Part shown: positions 61,483-64,000 of the stretch, in pieces | Layout: each line of letters starts with the position of its first letter | Numbering within the stretch: position 1 is the stretch's first letter | Assembly (NCBI RefSeq): GCF_001953635.1 | Contig: NZ_MEJH01000003.1 | Coordinates: 732,403 to 796,402, forward strand | DNA length: 64,000 nt | Source: Alteromonas abrolhosensis | Lineage (GTDB): Bacteria > Pseudomonadota > Gammaproteobacteria > Enterobacterales > Alteromonadaceae | Direction of reading: 5' to 3' | Program-made: the position numbers and the translations under genes | Notes under the pieces: model-generated | Databases searched by the model: none | What the model saw: the letters and a program-made list of their open reading frames with translations, nothing else | What the model was told of the DNA's origin: nothing

Positions 61483-63390
61483 TTAGCCGTTTTGCATTTC
61501 GTCTGCCACTGAAGCAATCTCTTCAATTGACTTGGCCAAGATTTCCATACCTTTGCTCTGCTGATCTGCAGCGTTGAGCGCCTGTTGACAGTTACTGCTT
61601 GCTTGCTCATTTGCCGTCGCTATTTGCTCCAACCCCCGCTGAGCCTGTGTAACACCCGCGGCAATTTCTTCGCCACGCTCTTTCATTGCTTGGTTATATT
61701 GAACAACTTCGGTAATATCATTCGCGATTCTTTCGACATCTTGCGTAGTTTGCTTCGCTTTCATGACCTCTCTAGACGCACTTTCAGCAACATTTGTTAA
61801 GTCTGTTTTCACACTCATGGTTTGGTCTTGAATGGCTTTGATAAGGTCTTTTATCTGCTCTACATTTTCAGCCGCTTCATCTGCTAGGCTTTGAATATCT
61901 GCTGACACAACCGCAAAACCTTTGCCATACTCACCTGCTCGCGCCGCTTCTACTGCTCCGTTTACTGCCAACATGCTGGTTTTTACTGATACCGTGGTGA
62001 TAGTATCGATAACCTTATCTATTTGACGCGTCATGACTTCCATCTCACTGATGGCACTCACATTTTCTTTGCTTGTTTCAAGGGCCAAGTTTATGCCGCT
62101 AACCATTCCCTCAATCAACGCACGGTTTTCTTTAAGTAATCCAGTAATAGCTTTGCCTTTTTCTAAAGCCACATCACACTGCGCAGAAGCTTTATCAACG
62201 CCTTCTCTTAACAAGTCGATATTTCCGACGGCTTGGTCGACAGAGCTTGCAGCTTGTTGAGAGCCATTATTCACTTGGGTCAATGCCGTCATGATTTCAC
62301 TGGATGAGCGATTGATTTCTTCAAGGGTTGCTGACAACTCTTCTGCAGAAGACGCCACTTCTTCTGCACTCTTGTTAATGTCTGTACTGTTTTTCAGCTC
62401 TTCAGTAATTATTTCTAATGACTGCGCAGCCTGTTCAGCTTGAGACAAGGCCACGCTCTGCTCAGAAACATTAGACGACACTTCTTGGGCTGCGGTAGAT
62501 TGCTCGTCGGCAGCACACGATATTGCTTCTGAACCAGTTTGAATTTCTTTAGCCGCTGCATCCATCGATTTGACTTGTGCCTGTAGTTCACCCGCACCGT
62601 CTGCAATGCTCTGCATGTCTGATTTTATGGTGATAAGTTGCTCGGTAACCGCTTGGCCTTTGGTCACTTCCTCAAGCGCCGCTTGCGATGATGATTTAAC
62701 GGCATCAGAGACACTGTTAGATTGCTGTTGAATACGCTCTATCTGCTTAGCTATATCTGCAGCACTTTTGTCTGACACTTCTGCGAGCGCGCGAACCGTA
62801 TCGGCGACTACAGCAAATCCCTTTCCGTGCTTACCAGCCCGTCCCGCTTCAATAGCAGCGTTAAGCGCTAGCAAGTTCGTCTGATCGGCAATGCGGGTAA
62901 CTTGTTTGACAGCTTCGCCGATGTTTGATGCTTGTTGCTCTAACTCGCTCATCATGACCACTGAGCGTGATTGATGCTCAGACGCAGTTTTAACGCTGGT
63001 CATCATGGTGCTTAAATCGCCAACCACACGCTCAAGGTAAGTTTGAAGCTCGTTGGTTTTGTCCATTGTCGAGCCTGCCAATTCAAGCTGTGCAACAAGA
63101 CCACCTGAAATCTGAGTGATAGCCGCTAAGCTTTCTTGGCTTGCACTGCTCGATTCCTCGGCGCCTGCTGCAATTTCGTTAACTGCAGTGGATAACTGAT
63201 CGGTTGCGCTTGATGCCTGATTAATACCACTTGCAAGCTCAGTGGTAGCGGAAGCAACTCGTTCTGCAGCTTGCTGCTGCCTTGCGAGTGTTCTTGCTTT
63301 GCGGCGCTCCTCTTCCGCTTCTTTACGCATCTTTGCATCAACTCGCACTGCAGGTGCGACTGTTTGTTCGGTAGATTTTTTGAGCGCCAT
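61483..63390 (-). CDS. Soluble receptor with two methyl-accepting signalling domains
   Basis: A 635-residue cytoplasmic receptor, first gene of the operon. No membrane helix or ligand-binding domain is visible; the protein is almost entirely coiled coil. Two receptor signalling tips are present: the first at about residues 165-205 ([22 protein letters not shown], then GFAVV) and the second at about 463-503 ([20 protein letters not shown], then GFAVV). Each is flanked by long helices. Start ATG 63390 follows CGAGG at seven bases. A two-tip receptor could bridge two CheA/CheW arrays. The signal it senses is unknown. Confidence 0.88.
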   Translation of the reverse strand: MALKKSTEQTVAPAVRVDAKMRKEAEEERRKARTLARQQQAAERVASATTELASGINQASSATDQLSTAVNEIAAGAEESSSASQESLAAITQISGGLVAQLELAGSTMDKTNELQTYLERVVGDLSTMMTSVKTASEHQSRSVVMMSELEQQASNIGEAVKQVTRIADQTNLLALNAAIEAGRAGKHGKGFAVVADTVRALAEVSDKSAADIAKQIERIQQQSNSVSDAVKSSSQAALEEVTKGQAVTEQLITIKSDMQSIADGAGELQAQVKSMDAAAKEIQTGSEAISCAADEQSTAAQEVSSNVSEQSVALSQAEQAAQSLEIITEELKNSTDINKSAEEVASSAEELSATLEEINRSSSEIMTALTQVNNGSQQAASSVDQAVGNIDLLREGVDKASAQCDVALEKGKAITGLLKENRALIEGMVSGINLALETSKENVSAISEMEVMTRQIDKVIDTITTVSVKTSMLAVNGAVEAARAGEYGKGFAVVSADIQSLADEAAENVEQIKDLIKAIQDQTMSVKTDLTNVAESASREVMKAKQTTQDVERIANDITEVVQYNQAMKERGEEIAAGVTQAQRGLEQIATANEQASSNCQQALNAADQQSKGMEILAKSIEEIASVADEMQNG

Positions 63391-63690
63391 AAGTAACCTC
63401 GATATATGAATGGCTGTTAATGCACTATTCAAATATCGTTGAGAAAGAGGCGCGTTTATGTATTAAACGAGATACGTTTGTATAGAAGAAGGTACGCCTG
63501 TCTTGCAAAATCAAAATTCAGTACAGTGATGACACAAATGTCATAAATGACACTTTTTTACATACCAGTATAAAAACAAAAACTTATATTCGTAACTTTG
63601 GATAAGGTGACAATTACTACTTTGTCAAAGTACAAAAGTCTAATAAGGTTATTCGTTGGCGAGATTATTTTTAAGAAAAAATGCTGATGA
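63391..63690 (-). promoter_or_regulatory. Upstream region of the chemosensory operon with repeated TGACA sites
   Basis: The sequence has a 16-base inverted repeat ATGACA-CAAA-TGTCAT (63529-63544), a further ATGACA (63547-63552) and a 20-base inverted repeat TGACAA-N8-TTGTCA (63608-63627). On the minus strand the second repeat includes TTGACA, a perfect -35 hexamer, with TTATCC 17 bases later as a poor -10. The repeats look like a regulator's sites. No flagellar sigma-28 consensus was seen. Confidence 0.45.
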
Positions 63691-63714
63691 ATTAGCAGCT
63701 TATACTTACGTATA

Positions 63715-63742
63715 AGAAAAAAGCGGCACTTGGCCGCTTTAA
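63715..63742 (-). terminator. Terminator upstream of the chemosensory operon
   Basis: An eight-base-pair stem (AAAGCGGC, loop ACTTG, GCCGCTTT) has six T after it on the minus strand. It would stop transcription entering from the right, where the insertion sequence now starts, so it may be the terminator of a gene displaced by that element. A second hairpin (CTTATAC-TTAC-GTATAAG, 63699-63716) abuts it. Confidence 0.7.
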
Positions 63743-63746
63743 TTGA

Positions 63747-64000
63747 TGAGGTTGACCCATCCTAAATAGCGTTGACACTTTTCAAACTTAATTTGGAGAG
63801 TGTAATGAAATCAAATAGCAAAAGAACTCAACGCGATTATTCCCTCGCTTTTAAATTGGCTGTTGTAGACCAAGTTGAAAAAGGCGAATTCACATATAAA
63901 CAAGCACAAGACCACTACGGAATTCAGGGGTGTTCAACGGTTTTAGTTTGGCTTCGTAAGCATGGTCGTCTAAATTGGACGGATGGAACACCTAAGTTTC
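63747..64000 (+). mobile_element. Left end of an IS3-type insertion sequence
   Basis: The element begins near TGAGGTTGACCC (63747) and continues past the window end. The boundary is estimated from the TG start and the position just after a terminator; the other end and any target duplication are out of view. It carries the start of an IS3-type OrfA. Confidence 0.65.
63805..64000 (+). CDS. IS3 family transposase OrfA, 5' part
   Basis: The first 65 residues of an IS3-type OrfA are visible. They carry a helix-turn-helix region containing YSLAFKLAVVDQVEKGEFTY, then KQAQDHYGIQGCSTVLVWLRKHG. The frame is intact and GGAGAG lies nine bases before the ATG. In complete elements OrfA is fused to the DDE integrase OrfB by -1 frameshifting. 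The gene is cut by the window end. Confidence 0.85.
   Translation, partial: MKSNSKRTQRDYSLAFKLAVVDQVEKGEFTYKQAQDHYGIQGCSTVLVWLRKHGRLNWTDGTPKF

Noticed and set aside
1..64000. tRNA genes, rRNA genes, CRISPR arrays, prophage
   Set aside because: Looked for characteristic sequences and repeat spacing by eye and found none; a covariance-model search would be decisive.

Overview
The window looks like a chromosomal segment of a marine gammaproteobacterium of the order Alteromonadales, most likely Alteromonas or a close relative. The evidence is gene order and protein type: the ygfB-pepP-ubiH-ubiI operon, 6S RNA near fau/rpiA/serA, the ampD-ampE-pdhR-aceE-aceF-lpdA block, the pil-coaE-zapD-yacG block, a tryptophan-halogenase-family protein, a PEP-CTERM-like protein and several DUF481 proteins. 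No tRNA, rRNA, CRISPR array or prophage was seen. Genus assignment is inference from the sequence alone.

Layout. 1-5100 (+): the 3' part of a flavin-dependent halogenase, a LysR regulator, a tandem universal stress protein and a lactate permease. 5169-15222 (-): a DHH phosphoesterase, an exported M24 peptidase, a DMT transporter, an exported M28 peptidase, then the ubiquinone operon ygfB-pepP-ubiH-ubiI. That operon has a small inverted-repeat cassette between ubiI and its terminator. 15650-22980 (+): a promoter with a perfect palindrome, 6S RNA, ribokinase, nucleoside hydrolase, a hybrid histidine kinase, fau, rpiA, and serA with apparent tandem MetJ boxes and a long folded leader. 23079-31708 (-): two DUF481 proteins, an HDOD protein, a DUF1289 protein, a SIMPL protein and an RND efflux pair, the last divergent from a LysR gene (31862-32932, +). 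33032-43758 (-): a PEP-CTERM-like secreted protein, a broken STAS/SpoIIAA-like gene, the pyruvate dehydrogenase genes with pdhR, and ampE-ampD. 43931-51601 (+): a retropepsin-like protease, nadC, pilA, pilC, pilD (no pilB), coaE, zapD, yacG and an aspartoacylase-type hydrolase. 51689-63390 (-): an eleven-gene chemosensory operon. 63747-64000 (+): the left end of an IS3-type insertion sequence that runs off the window.

How the genes work together. Nucleoside hydrolase, ribokinase and RpiA form a route from nucleosides to ribose and into the pentose phosphate pathway. The pdhR block controls and encodes the whole pyruvate dehydrogenase complex. The ubi operon supplies two ring hydroxylases for ubiquinone. 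The most unusual unit is the chemosensory operon. It has a soluble receptor with two signalling tips, a protein with three CheW domains, CheB, CheR, CheA, two CheY-like regulators, a HEAT-repeat protein, a small unrecognised protein, a ParA ATPase and a second, membrane-anchored receptor. Neither CheZ nor any flagellar gene lies nearby, so its output may not be flagellar; that is inference.
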